This document shows, piece after piece, positions 14,522 through 24,900 of a stretch of DNA of 33,735 bases. Numbering within the stretch: position 1 is the stretch's first letter; each line of letters starts with the position of its first letter. The notes under the pieces were generated by a model. That model did no database searches. It saw nothing but the letters and a program-made list of their open reading frames with translations, and was not told where the DNA came from. Both the position numbers and the translations under genes were made by a program. The stretch is taken from assembly GCA_001552895.1 (NCBI GenBank), contig KQ959651.1, forward strand, positions 78,555 to 112,289, written 5' to 3'. The stretch comes from Tissierellia bacterium KA00581. GTDB lineage: Bacteria; Bacillota; Clostridia; Tissierellales; Peptoniphilaceae.

Positions 14522-16237
14522 CTATCTTGAGCCTCCACCAGAGCCTCCTCCAAATGAACCAAATCCTCCTGAAGAACTAGAGAAGCCTCCTGTTCCACCA
14601 GATGATCTTTCTACACTACTTTCATATGCATTTATAAAGTTTGATGAAAATACATATGAGTATATCATTGCTGTATGCAATGAATTTACATCTATATCAT
14701 AATCTTCAATAACTTCAGGTGAAAGTTTTTTTAATTGTTTTTCAACTGTTTTTGTTACTTCAAATAATGATGCATAAATTAAAAGTTCTTTCCAAACTTT
14801 TATCTCAGCAATTTCTCTTTCGCTTAAAAGTGTAAAGTCTTTTAGATAATTATAATATTTTATAAGTTTTTCTGTAAATTCTTTACCTTTTTCGTTATAA
14901 TTATACGTCCATTTTCCTTTATCCGTTTTTTCTACAAAATTATTTTCTCTTACAAATTCAACAGATAAATCATCTAAAGCGTTTGTTAATCTTTTAAATT
15001 CCCTTTGATTTCTTTCACTTTTTAAGTAAGATTTAAATTCATCTTCTTGCAAAATTCTATCATCTCTAGCTGCAACTTCTACCATCGAAAATAAAATTTT
15101 TTCTGTTTCATCTACAAATTTATAATCTATATTTTCATTTATTTTAAGAGATAAAACTTCTTTTTTAAATATAAACTTACCTTTTTCTTCTGTAATTGGA
15201 ATAAGAAGCTTTTGTTGTATCCAGTTTAAAAAATACGCTCTTATTACAGCTTCAGAGCCACTAAATCCTGCACATTCTAATACATAAGAAAGTTTATACC
15301 ATTGTTTTGTTGGAATAGTTCTGTAATATTCTGATTTAAGATCTCCTGCTTTATAGCCACCTTTGAATTTTTTCTTTATCATATTTTTAGAAAAGATAGC
15401 CATAACTACCATTGTAATTAAAGTTGGAAACATAGGAGATGAAAAAACTTTAAAATATGAACTTTTTTTTCTATTTTTTTTATAACTTGAACCTTTAAAT
15501 GCTTTAGTTTTAAAATCATCAAAATTTTTATATATTTTTTCTCCACCTGTAAAATATCCTTTATCAATTTTTGAAAGAATAGTTACATAGTTATTACTTT
15601 TTATTCTTTCTAAAGAACTAAAAACAATCTTTCCATCTATAAAATTTATTTTTCCTTTAGAACCAAAGGCCCATATTTTTGAATTTTCTTTATCAAAACT
15701 AGCATTTTGTTTTGAAATTGTAATATTTACTACTTGTGGAGGAGCTTGTAAATTGTCGTTTATAAATTTCCAAAATAACATATCCGAATCATTTAAATTT
15801 TTTATAAAATTTGTTACGGTATATCTTAAAATGAAAGTTTTTCTTTTATACTCTCCAACTCCAAAGCAAAGCTCAACTCCATCAGATTTTTTAACAATTC
15901 CACATTTATTTTCTTTTTCTCTAAGACTTTTTTTAACATCCCAATTATCAAGCCTTTTGTAAACAACTTCTTTTCCATCTACAATTTCTGAAACTGTAAA
16001 ATTTATTATATTACTTTTCGATAAATTATCAATCGGTATATAATATTCACTTCCCTTTGTTTGCTCATAATCCATTACACTTTCTATATCAGCACTTCCA
16101 TCTTTTTTTACAACAACTTTTATATCATTACGATAAAAATCATCTGCATAATTTTTAGTTGTAGAAAAGAAAAAAGTAAAAATAAATACAAAAGAAAGTA
16201 TAAGACTCTTTTTTAATATATTTTTTAACCTGTCCAT
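14522..16237 (-). CDS. DUF2207-type membrane protein with Gly/Ser-rich tail
   Basis: A 571-residue envelope protein: signal peptide or first helix at 10-27, an extracytoplasmic beta-rich domain (about 35-245), a membrane helix near 268-287 and a cytoplasmic helical part (about 295-540). It ends in a low-complexity tail of Gly, Ser and Phe, GGTGGFSSSSGGFGSFGGGS, which is characteristic of the DUF2207 family. A second membrane helix usually found in the family is not obvious. Next to lemA, as is common across Firmicutes; the pair may act together in envelope maintenance, but its role is unknown. Ribosome site AGGATC is moderate; 15 bases after gltX. Confidence 0.85.
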   Translation of the reverse strand: MDRLKNILKKSLILSFVFIFTFFFSTTKNYADDFYRNDIKVVVKKDGSADIESVMDYEQTKGSEYYIPIDNLSKSNIINFTVSEIVDGKEVVYKRLDNWDVKKSLREKENKCGIVKKSDGVELCFGVGEYKRKTFILRYTVTNFIKNLNDSDMLFWKFINDNLQAPPQVVNITISKQNASFDKENSKIWAFGSKGKINFIDGKIVFSSLERIKSNNYVTILSKIDKGYFTGGEKIYKNFDDFKTKAFKGSSYKKNRKKSSYFKVFSSPMFPTLITMVVMAIFSKNMIKKKFKGGYKAGDLKSEYYRTIPTKQWYKLSYVLECAGFSGSEAVIRAYFLNWIQQKLLIPITEEKGKFIFKKEVLSLKINENIDYKFVDETEKILFSMVEVAARDDRILQEDEFKSYLKSERNQREFKRLTNALDDLSVEFVRENNFVEKTDKGKWTYNYNEKGKEFTEKLIKYYNYLKDFTLLSEREIAEIKVWKELLIYASLFEVTKTVEKQLKKLSPEVIEDYDIDVNSLHTAMIYSYVFSSNFINAYESSVERSSGGTGGFSSSSGGFGSFGGGSGGGSR

Positions 16238-16252
16238 TATAAGATCCTGTAA

Positions 16253-17698
16253 TTATTTAAGCCTTTTTAATATTTCTTCTTTTCCTAAAATTTCTAAAAT
16301 ATTTGAAAGTTCAGGTCCATGAACTCTTCCTGTAAGTAATGCACGAACTGGCATATAAAGATCTTTTCCTTTAAAGCCTGAAGCTTTTTGAATTTTTTTC
16401 ATAAAAGTTTTAGAAATTTCTTGAGTCATTTCATCTATATTTTCAAGTTCTTCTCTTATTTTTTCTTTTAAAATTTCAATATGTGCTACATTTCTCATTT
16501 CTATAGCATCTTTTTCTACTTCTACATCTTCAAATAAAAATCTTGATTGTTCAACAATTTGAGAAAGTCTTGAAATAGATTCTTTAAAAGTTTCTGTTAT
16601 AAGTAAAAGTCTTTTTTCATCTATATCTTCTTTTATAAATCCAGCTTTAACTAAATAAGGTTTAACAAGCTTTGAAAGTTCTGTAGTTTCAGTTTTTCTA
16701 ATATATTGTGCATTTACCCAATCAAGTTTATCAACATCAAAAACTCCACCTGATTTAGATACTCTTTCAAAAGAAAATTCTTCTATCATTTCTTCGATAG
16801 ATAATATTTCTTTGTTACTTTCTGGACTCCAACCAACAAGAGCTAAATAATTTATAAGTGCTTGTGGTAAATATCCTTTTTCTTTAAAATCTTCAACTGA
16901 TACATCATCATTTCTTTTTGAAAGTTTTTTACCATTTTTATTTAAAACTGTTGGTAAATGTACAAATGTTGGCATATCCCAACCAAATGCTTCATACATA
17001 AATACATGTTTTGGAGTAGAAGAAATCCATTCATCTCCTCTTACAATATGAGTAATTTTCATCAAATGATCATCTATTACTACTGCAAAATGATAAGTAG
17101 GAAATCCATCTTCTTTTATCAAAACTTGATCGTCCATATCATTTGTGTTTATTGTAATTTTTCCCTTTATTAAATCTTCAAAAACAATATCTCTATTGGC
17201 AGGAAGCTTTAATCTTATTACATATTTTTCTCCATTTTTTATTCTTTCTTTAGCTTGTTGTATGCTTACACCTCTACAAAGTCCATCATAACGTGGAATT
17301 TTACCATCAGCTTTTTGTTGTGCCTTTATATTATCAAGTCTTTCCTTGCTACAAAAACAATAATACGCATATCCTTTTTCAATAAGTTCTTGTGCATATT
17401 TTTGATAAATTTCTTTTTCAACCCTTAACGATTGAATATATGGACCATAATCTCCTTTTTCAGAAATTTTTCCATTTTCTAAACAAACTCCCTCATCTAT
17501 AGAAAGACCACTCCAATATAATTTAGAAATTAAATTTTCGATAGCTCCTTGTACATATCTAGTTCTGTCTGTATCTTCTATTCTTAAAATAAAACTTCCA
17601 TTATTTTTTTTAGCAAATAAATAATTATAAAGTGCAGTTCTAAGTCCACCTATATGTAAATATCCAGTTGGACTTGGTGCAAATCTAACTCTAACCAT
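16253..17698 (-). CDS. gltX: Glutamyl-tRNA synthetase
   Basis: A 481-residue class I synthetase that charges tRNA-Glu (and possibly tRNA-Gln if the organism uses the amidotransferase route). RFAPSPTGYLHIGGLRTALYN carries the HIGH-equivalent at 15-18, and KKLSKRND holds the KMSKS-equivalent at 257-263. The WISSTPKH and LALVGWSP segments are typical of bacterial GluRS, and length is normal. AGGAGG precedes the ATG. First gene of a unit with the DUF2207-type and lemA genes. Confidence 0.96.
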   Translation of the reverse strand: MVRVRFAPSPTGYLHIGGLRTALYNYLFAKKNNGSFILRIEDTDRTRYVQGAIENLISKLYWSGLSIDEGVCLENGKISEKGDYGPYIQSLRVEKEIYQKYAQELIEKGYAYYCFCSKERLDNIKAQQKADGKIPRYDGLCRGVSIQQAKERIKNGEKYVIRLKLPANRDIVFEDLIKGKITINTNDMDDQVLIKEDGFPTYHFAVVIDDHLMKITHIVRGDEWISSTPKHVFMYEAFGWDMPTFVHLPTVLNKNGKKLSKRNDDVSVEDFKEKGYLPQALINYLALVGWSPESNKEILSIEEMIEEFSFERVSKSGGVFDVDKLDWVNAQYIRKTETTELSKLVKPYLVKAGFIKEDIDEKRLLLITETFKESISRLSQIVEQSRFLFEDVEVEKDAIEMRNVAHIEILKEKIREELENIDEMTQEISKTFMKKIQKASGFKGKDLYMPVRALLTGRVHGPELSNILEILGKEEILKRLK

Positions 17699-17734
17699 AA
17701 AATTCCTCCTAAAATCTTATACAAATACATAATA

Positions 17735-17763
17735 ATTATATATCAATTATATTCTTTTGTAAA
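17735..17763 (-). promoter_or_regulatory. Promoter of gltX
   Basis: TTTACA (17758-17763), 17-base spacer, TATAAT (17735-17740) on the minus strand. Confidence 0.75.
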
Positions 17764-17807
17764 GAAAATATTTTTAAAATAAATTTAAAGTTATGATTAA
17801 ACTTATC

Positions 17808-19490
17808 TTAACTAACTGATTTAGATTTCATTTCAAATATTTTTGTTGATATATTTAAAGTTGATTTTCTATGTGAAAGAAGTACTATAGTTTTTTCTTT
17901 TGAAAAGTCGTTTAATGACTTTAAAATTATTCCTTCATTTAATGAATCTAAATTGCTTGTAGGTTCGTCAAGTAGTATTAATGGACTATCATGTAAAAAT
18001 GCTCTTGCAATTGATATTCTTTGTTTTTCTCCACCAGATAAAGTATCTCCAAGTTCTCCAACTAATGTATCATATCCATTTGGAAGATTAATTATAAATT
18101 CATGTATAGATGCTTTTTTACAAGCGTTAATAACTTCTTGTTTTGTTGCATTTAGTTTTCCTATTTTTATATTTTCTAATATACTTCCTTGAAATAAATT
18201 AGTATCTTGTGTTACATAACTTTCTATATTTCTTAATGTATTTGTTGGAATTTCTTTAATATTTTTTTGTGATATTAATATTTTTCCTTTATCTACATCA
18301 AAAAATCTCATAAGTAATTTTAAAAATGTAGACTTTCCACAACCACTTTTCCCATATATTCCTAAAATTTCATTTTTTCTAATATCTAGCGAAAGATTTT
18401 CTAATATATTTTCATTTCCATATGAAAAAGTTATATCTTCAACATTTATTCCACAAAATTGTAAGTTTGTATTTTCATTTTCATCTATTTGCTTATCTTC
18501 TTGTTTTTCTTTTAAAATAGATAAAACTCTTTGTCCACTTGCAAGTGTTTGACTTAAAGTATTTGAAAGAGAAGATAAAGCAGTAACTGGCCCAAAAGAT
18601 GCCATCATAGAAAAAGTTGTAATTACAAGTCCATCAAATCTTATAATTGAATTGTTATATAAATATAGGTTTAAAAATAACATTCCTACTCCAAAAAATA
18701 AAATACTAAAACTTGTAAAAATTCTTTGATTTTCTTCTAACTTAACTAATTTTTTTTGCTTTTCATTTAAAGTTTTAGATTTTTTTAAAATTTCTTCTTT
18801 TCTTTTTTCGGTATTTGCATACTGAATTGTTTCATCTATTCCTCTTAGTGATTCTAAGATAAAACTATTCAAATTTCCAAAATCATTTCTAAATTCCAAC
18901 GCATAGTTTTTAGCCATTTTCCCATTTATAATAGGAATTACAACTCCTATAACAAAATAAGCTACCATAGCAAAAACAGCTTGATATATACTATAACTTG
19001 CTATAAATCCAATCATTATAATACAAGTTATAAATGCAATTAATATAGGCGATATTGTATGTGCATAAAATACTTCTAAAAGTTCTACATCTGTTGTAAT
19101 TATAGAAATTAAATTTCCTTTATCTTTACTTTCAAGCTTTGCAAAAGAAAATTTTCTTAAAGCATCAAAAACTTTTTTTCTAATTAATGCAAGCAGTTTA
19201 AATGCTATAAAGTGATTACAATATTGTTCTATATAATGCAAAAATCCTCTTATTATAGCAATAAAAAATATAAAAATTAAAATCGACTTTATACTATAAT
19301 TTAAAAATAAACTATATGTTTCAACATTTAAAACTTTTATAATTGCAATAGCTGATAATATAGTTAAAAATGTTGAACATAAAAATCCTAAAACTCCAAA
19401 GAAAACTGCTATTAACATTATATGAAAAAGAGGTTTAACAACTGTTATAAGATTTAACATAATTTTAAATCCACTATTTGAATTTTTCAT
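17808..19490 (-). CDS. ABC exporter half, CydC-like
   Basis: A 560-residue fused membrane-ATPase protein: six membrane helices in the first 320 residues, then an ABC domain with GKSGCGKST (Walker A), LSGGEKQR (signature), LILLDEPTSNLDS (Walker B and D-loop) and LLSHR (switch His). The organisation and partner suggest the CydDC-type heterodimer, which in other bacteria exports cysteine or glutathione to the periplasm, but no cytochrome bd genes are in the window and general heterodimeric exporters look similar. Its ATG overlaps the upstream gene's stop (TAATG). Both ATPase sites of the pair look intact. No strong terminator is visible downstream. Confidence 0.85.
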   Translation of the reverse strand: MKNSNSGFKIMLNLITVVKPLFHIMLIAVFFGVLGFLCSTFLTILSAIAIIKVLNVETYSLFLNYSIKSILIFIFFIAIIRGFLHYIEQYCNHFIAFKLLALIRKKVFDALRKFSFAKLESKDKGNLISIITTDVELLEVFYAHTISPILIAFITCIIMIGFIASYSIYQAVFAMVAYFVIGVVIPIINGKMAKNYALEFRNDFGNLNSFILESLRGIDETIQYANTEKRKEEILKKSKTLNEKQKKLVKLEENQRIFTSFSILFFGVGMLFLNLYLYNNSIIRFDGLVITTFSMMASFGPVTALSSLSNTLSQTLASGQRVLSILKEKQEDKQIDENENTNLQFCGINVEDITFSYGNENILENLSLDIRKNEILGIYGKSGCGKSTFLKLLMRFFDVDKGKILISQKNIKEIPTNTLRNIESYVTQDTNLFQGSILENIKIGKLNATKQEVINACKKASIHEFIINLPNGYDTLVGELGDTLSGGEKQRISIARAFLHDSPLILLDEPTSNLDSLNEGIILKSLNDFSKEKTIVLLSHRKSTLNISTKIFEMKSKSVS

Positions 19491-21226
19491 TATATATTAG
19501 CTCCTTTTTTATAATTTTCAAGTTCATATTGCAAGTCATAAAGTTTTTTATAGTCTTTATTTTTTTCTAAAAGCTCTTTATGCTTACCAGATGCAACAAT
19601 TTCTCCATCTTCTATAAAATAGATATTATCACTATATATTACATTTGATAATTTATGAGAAATTAAAATTATAGTTTTCTCTTTTGCAAGCTCAAATATT
19701 ACCTTCATAATCATCTTTTCACTTTCGCTGTCTATATTAGATGTTGCTTCATCAAAAATATAAACAGAACTATTTTTCAAAATAGCTCTTGCGATTGCAA
19801 GTCTTTGTAATTGTCCACCTGAAAAGTTAGAACCTTTTTCTAAAATTTTTGTATCAAGTCCATTTTCTCTTTGTAAAAAATCAAATAAATTTACCTGTTT
19901 TAAAGCTTTATTCATTTGAAAATCTGTTAAATTTTCATCTGCCATTAATAAATTTTCTCTAACCGTTCCTTTAAAAATATAGCTGTTATGAGAAACTATA
20001 GTTATATTTTTAAGTAAATTTTTTTCATCAATGTCTAAAAGCTTTATTTTAGAGATAAAAATATCTCCTTTAAAATTTTTAATCTTACCAGAAATTATAT
20101 TAGCTATTGTACTTTTCCCACTTCCTGATTTTCCAACTAGTGAAGTTATTTTATTTTTGTTAAAAGTTAAATTTATATTTTTTAAAATATCTCTTTTTTC
20201 ATCATAAGAAAAACTTACATTTGAAAATTCAATTTGCATATTTTTTTCATCACAAACTTTTTTTCCATTTTTTATCTCTTCTAAATCTAAAAGATAAAAA
20301 ATTTTATCGCAAGCTGCCATTGCATTCATGGAGATATGAAAAAATGAGCCTAATAATCTAACTGGTATAAAAAACTCTGATGCAAGTAATATAATCATTA
20401 AAGCGTTTGAAAAAGTAATATTTTTGTTTATAACTTCAATTACGCTTAAAATCATTCCAATACTTGCTCCACCAAATGCTACAATATCCATAACGCTTAT
20501 TGAATTTAACTGCATAATTAAAACTTTCATAGTTACTTTTCTAAACTTTGTAGCTTCTTTATCCATTTTTATGCTTCTATCTTCATCTGCTCTATAAACT
20601 TTTAAAGTCGTAAGTCCTTGTAAATTTTCTAAAAAACTATCTCCAAGTCCTGTATATGTATTCCAGTATTTACTAAGAAGTTTTTTTGCTATCTTAGCAA
20701 CCATAACTATTGAAAGTGGAATTAAAGGAACAAAAATAAGTAATACTATAGAAATCTTAAAGCTTATAAATGATAAGATGATAAAAAGAATAATTGGAGC
20801 TATCATGCTATAAAAAAATTGTGGTAAATACTTTCCAAAATAAACCTCAAGCTGTTCAACACCTTCTGTTGTAATTTGAACAACCTCTGCAGTTGAAACT
20901 TTTTGTCTATATGATGTTCCAAGCTTTAAAAGCTTTTCATAAATTTTTTTTCTTAATATAATCTTTACATCACAACTTGCAAGATAAGAACATCTTGTAG
21001 ACATTTTATCACTAAAAACTCTTATAAATAAAACTAAGCAAAAAACAATAAAAAACATTAATATATCTGTATTAGTTAAATTTAAATACATAGCCTTTTG
21101 GATAACTCTTGTAATAGTAAAAACCATAATAATCTGTGAAAAAAGTCCTAGAAGTTTAAATAAAATATCATATACAATATATTTTTTAGAATCTTTTAAT
21201 AAATAAATAAGCCTTTTCTTTATCAA
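19490..21226 (-). CDS. ABC exporter half, CydD-like, TTG start
   Basis: A 578-residue fused membrane-ATPase protein with about six membrane helices (20-300) and an ABC domain carrying GKSGSGKST, FSGGQLQR, VYIFDEATSNIDSES and LISHK. The segment KVSTAEVVQITTEGVEQLEVYFGKYLPQ is CydD-like. The best start is a TTG at 21226, eight bases after AAGGAGG (21234-21240); no ATG fits that ribosome site. It partners the gene at 17808. The preceding cysteine-rich protein gene ends 13 bases upstream, so all three are co-transcribed. Confidence 0.87.
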   Translation of the reverse strand: MIKKRLIYLLKDSKKYIVYDILFKLLGLFSQIIMVFTITRVIQKAMYLNLTNTDILMFFIVFCLVLFIRVFSDKMSTRCSYLASCDVKIILRKKIYEKLLKLGTSYRQKVSTAEVVQITTEGVEQLEVYFGKYLPQFFYSMIAPIILFIILSFISFKISIVLLIFVPLIPLSIVMVAKIAKKLLSKYWNTYTGLGDSFLENLQGLTTLKVYRADEDRSIKMDKEATKFRKVTMKVLIMQLNSISVMDIVAFGGASIGMILSVIEVINKNITFSNALMIILLASEFFIPVRLLGSFFHISMNAMAACDKIFYLLDLEEIKNGKKVCDEKNMQIEFSNVSFSYDEKRDILKNINLTFNKNKITSLVGKSGSGKSTIANIISGKIKNFKGDIFISKIKLLDIDEKNLLKNITIVSHNSYIFKGTVRENLLMADENLTDFQMNKALKQVNLFDFLQRENGLDTKILEKGSNFSGGQLQRLAIARAILKNSSVYIFDEATSNIDSESEKMIMKVIFELAKEKTIILISHKLSNVIYSDNIYFIEDGEIVASGKHKELLEKNKDYKKLYDLQYELENYKKGANI

Positions 21227-21239
21227 ATTAACTTCCTCC

Positions 21240-21548
21240 TTATTTCTTAAAATTTAAAAATAAATGTTTAATTACTAAAATTGGGTGATAAAATAACATT
21301 CTAGGCCCTGAAAATTTCATGATCGTTTTTATTTTTTCTTTCATTTTAGAATTGTAGCAGGGGCTTTTACAATTTGAACAAAAAGTTTTCTCTTTTGTAA
21401 AAGGACAGTTTGTTATTCTTTTATAAGCATATTGTAAAACTTCATTACATTCATTGCATAGATTTTTTTTATGTTTTTTCTTACAATAAAGTAAAATCAT
21501 TTCTTTTACTATCTTTTTTTCTTTATCTTTTTTTAAATTTATATCCAT
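21240..21548 (-). CDS. Nitrous oxide-stimulated promoter family protein (cysteine-rich)
   Basis: A 102-residue basic protein resembling the PF11756 family: EKKIVKEMILLYCKKKHKKN, LCNECNEVLQYAYKRITNCPF, and GPRMLFYHPILVIKHL. Eight cysteines, several in CNEC, C-x2-C and C-x3-C spacings, suggest bound zinc or an iron-sulfur centre; the family name reflects an old promoter screen, not a known function. No membrane helix. The ribosome site before the ATG is poor, and a stop codon lies five codons upstream in frame, so no longer version exists. It heads the operon containing the CydDC-like exporter, hinting at a thiol or metal connection (inference). Confidence 0.8.
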   Translation of the reverse strand: MDINLKKDKEKKIVKEMILLYCKKKHKKNLCNECNEVLQYAYKRITNCPFTKEKTFCSNCKSPCYNSKMKEKIKTIMKFSGPRMLFYHPILVIKHLFLNFKK

Positions 21549-21682
21549 AACTACTTTTTAACTTTTATTTTAATAAAACCTCTTTTTTAAAAACTATTTT
21601 TTTTGTTATTATAACATAAAACTTAAATTTTTTCTTTATTATTTAATTTAATCATTCTTTCACTTCTCTATAAATTCAACAT

Positions 21683-21712
21683 ATTATAACATTTGTTTTA
21701 ATATTAAGTCAA
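21683..21712 (-). promoter_or_regulatory. Promoter of the 21548-17808 operon
   Basis: TTGACT (21707-21712), 18-base spacer, TATAAT (21683-21688) on the minus strand, leaving an untranslated leader of about 128 bases. Confidence 0.7.
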
Positions 21713-21717
21713 ATTAT

Positions 21718-21762
21718 ATGATTATTTACTTTTTGATAGCTTAAATTATGGTAAATAATCAT
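21718..21762. repeat. Perfect 12-bp inverted repeat just upstream of the promoter
   Basis: ATGATTATTTAC (21718-21729) and its exact complement (21751-21762) flank 21 bases. It begins five bases upstream of the -35 at 21707-21712 and is not followed by a T run, so it looks like a protein-binding site or cruciform rather than a terminator. Confidence 0.6.
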
Positions 21763-21846
21763 GAAATTAAATTCTCTTTTTGATAACTTTTTTAATTGAA
21801 GATTTAATTATAATATTTTTTATTAAGTAAAATTTTTAAATAAAAA

Positions 21847-21903
21847 AAAACTCGTTAATTATTTCATTTCTATTTAAAAATTAAAATAAAATTAACGAAT
21901 TTT
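21847..21903. terminator. Terminator after the BspA-type gene
   Basis: AAAACTCGTTAATT (21847-21860) pairs with 21890-21903 with a single mismatch; A and T runs flank it. On the minus strand it follows the stop at 21921. Confidence 0.68.
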
Positions 21904-21920
21904 TATTTTTATATTATAAC

Positions 21921-24900
21921 TTAACTTCTTTTTATTTTTCTTAAGAAAATTAATACAACGAAACTTACAAATAATAAATAAATTTCAAAAATATTTTCTG
22001 AAATACTTGTTTTTGGAAGTAAAGATTTTTTATTTACTTTGTTATGTCCTTTTGTATTATCACTACCACTTTGACTACTTGAGCTACTTGAACTGCTTGA
22101 GTTATCTGAGCTACTTGAACTACTTGAGCTATTTGAACCGCTTGGAGTAGTTTGACCACTTGAACCACTTGAACCACCTGAACCGATTGGGTTAGTTGGA
22201 TTAGTTGGACTAGTTGGATTACTACTTGATTTTTGATAACATAGTGCATATTTTGAAAAATGTGTTGTTTCAAAACTTACAGTTTCATCATTTTGTGAAA
22301 AAGTTAAATCTTGTATTTTTCCGTCATCAGAAATATAACAAACTTTCTTAACGTCTTTTAACTTTTTATCTTTAACAATTGTTACCTTAAATTTTTTATC
22401 TTTTATATTAACTTCTTTATTATTTTTTTCAAAATGAATATCAAAAATATCTGTTGTGTAATCTTTTAAAGAATCAACTTTTTCATCAAGTTTTTTTATA
22501 ACCAATTTTAAATCTCTAATTGTTTCATCATCATCAAGTGAAATTACATTACAAGATTTATTTTCATCTATTTTAAAATCAAGACAAGCATCTTTAACTG
22601 CATTATAAAATCCTTCTACATGATATTTTGCTTTTTCCACTTTTGTTATTTTTCCTATAGAATCAACTGTATTATTTAAAATATCTTTTGAATAAAGTCC
22701 TGTATAATCACAAAGAGTATCTAGCGCAAGTTTGTGATATCCAGCATTATCTTCATCAACATTTTCAATATCTACTCCATATTTAGATTTTTTTCCTTTT
22801 CCAACATCATAACTTCTATCTAAAACATATAAAATTTTACCTGTTGTATCAAAATATACATTTACAACGATATGATATGAAGGAATAGAAAGTGGAGTTT
22901 TTAATTCATGATGACCTTGAACCATAATTGCTTTTGAAATTTCTCCTGTACCATTTACTAAATCAGTTAAAAGTTTAAGTTCATTTTCTAATCTATTTAC
23001 TTCTCTTTTAGTTAATGCACTATTTTTGAAATTTTTTTCTGCATAATCTATCTTAGATTGAAGTAATGAATTTTTTTCTTTATCTGTTGATTTTGAAATA
23101 CTTTCTTTGGCTTTTTTTACTAAAATATCAATATTTGATCTATCAATTAAAAAGTTAGTTTCAAAAATATATTTAAGCATTTGACCTTCTCTTAAATCTT
23201 TTTTATTTAAAAGACTTTCGCCTTCGGCTTTAGAGTCTAAAAACAATTTTTTAGTATCATCTTGAAATTGGTCTAAATTTAAATTAGAAATTTTTCTAAC
23301 AACTTCTTCTAATTCTTTTCTATCTTTAGAAATTTCATCTACATTTATAACAAAATTTGAACCATCAGGAATATTATTTTTATTTTTACCTTCAATTTCA
23401 ACTTCAACTTTTTTATATTTTTCCACACCAATATTGTCATCAAATGCATTAAAAGCAATTTTCTTTATAGAATCTGGAATGTTAACTTCTTTTATTTTAT
23501 TATCCATAAAAGCTTGTTCTTTTATTTCTTCAATTCCACTAGGAAATTTAATATCATTTATTATGTTTTGAGCAAAAGATTGAATACCGATTTTCTTTAA
23601 ATTTGGTATAGCTGTAAGATCTAAAGTTTCAATTGCATTTGATAAAAATGCCATTTCTCCTATTTCAGTAAGATTTGGACAATTAAGCAACATTAAATTA
23701 GATATATTATTTTGTCTAAAAGCAGACATTCCTATCTTTTCGATACTAGATGGTAAAAAAACAAAACCTAAACTATTAATATGAAAAGCTGCATCATCAA
23801 TAACTTTTAGTCCGTCATTTAAGCTTAACGTATTAATTTTATTATCCATAAATGCACATTTACCAATTTTTGTTAAACTTTCATTATCTTGAACATCAAC
23901 TTCTGTTAAATAATTTGACTGAAATGCAAAATCTCCAATTTTTTCAATATATTTAGGAAATACTACAGTTTCTAAATCATATTTTCTTAAATAATTATTT
24001 TCAATATCTATATTTCTAAAAGCTCCATCTGCAATTTCTGTAATTTTAACTCCATTAATCTCATCAGGAATAGTTAAATTTTTATTTTTTCTAACCTTTA
24101 ATTTACCAATCTTTGAAAATCCTTTTAAGACATTTTTATCTGTTTCAAAGTCTTTATCATCCCAAACATTGTAATTAATATCTGGTTTTTGAACTTTCTT
24201 ATCATCTGAAGGATTAATAAGATAAAAAGGTGTATCTTTTAAATTATTAGGATTAGTTTTATCATCTGTCCAAAGAGTTACGATATAACCATAATTTTCA
24301 TCCCCACTATTTTCATTAAAAGCATCATCTTTTATTTCTTTTATACTTTTTGGAATAGTTATCTTAGTTATACAATTATCTTCAAAAACTTTTTCGCCTA
24401 ATTTAGTAATATTTTGACCTTTAAAAACAACATTTGAAATTCTATTTTCTTTAAAAGTTCTTTCACCTAAATCTGTTAAAGCTTCATCAATAGTAAGAGT
24501 TCCTGATATTCCACTACCCATAAATGCACTATCTCCTAAAGTTTTTAAACTAGAAGGTAAAACTAAATCACCATCTAATGCAATATGTGCAAATGAATAT
24601 TCACTTATTCTAGTTATGGTTTTTGGTAAACTTATAGCTGATAAGCATTTATTAAAGTCGAAAGCATCTTGACAAATAAGTTTATAACCATCTGGAATGG
24701 TAACAGATTTTAACAATGTATCATTAAAACCCACCCCTAAATTTTTTATTTCAAATCCATCTACATCTTTAGAACTTTTTATGCCACCATCTTCTTCTCT
24801 TCCTACATAATCTGGAATATCTACTTTTTTATTAGGATCAAATGCAAAACTTGCTACAGTAGTAATTTGTGTTTGTCCATTTTTACTTGGCAATTTTACA

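Noticed and set aside
17760-17807. A terminator after the CydC-like gene
   Set aside because: Only a 5-bp A/T stem (AAGTT/AACTT) without a T run; too weak to call.
21623-21655. A 10-residue upstream frame (MIKLNNKEKI) in the leader of the cysteine-rich protein operon
   Set aside because: Ribosome site is weak, there are no regulatory-looking codons and no terminator/antiterminator pair follows.
22034-22273. A 79-residue Gln/Val-rich minus-strand frame
   Set aside because: It is an out-of-frame reading of the Ser-rich repeat in the BspA-type gene and has no ribosome site of its own.
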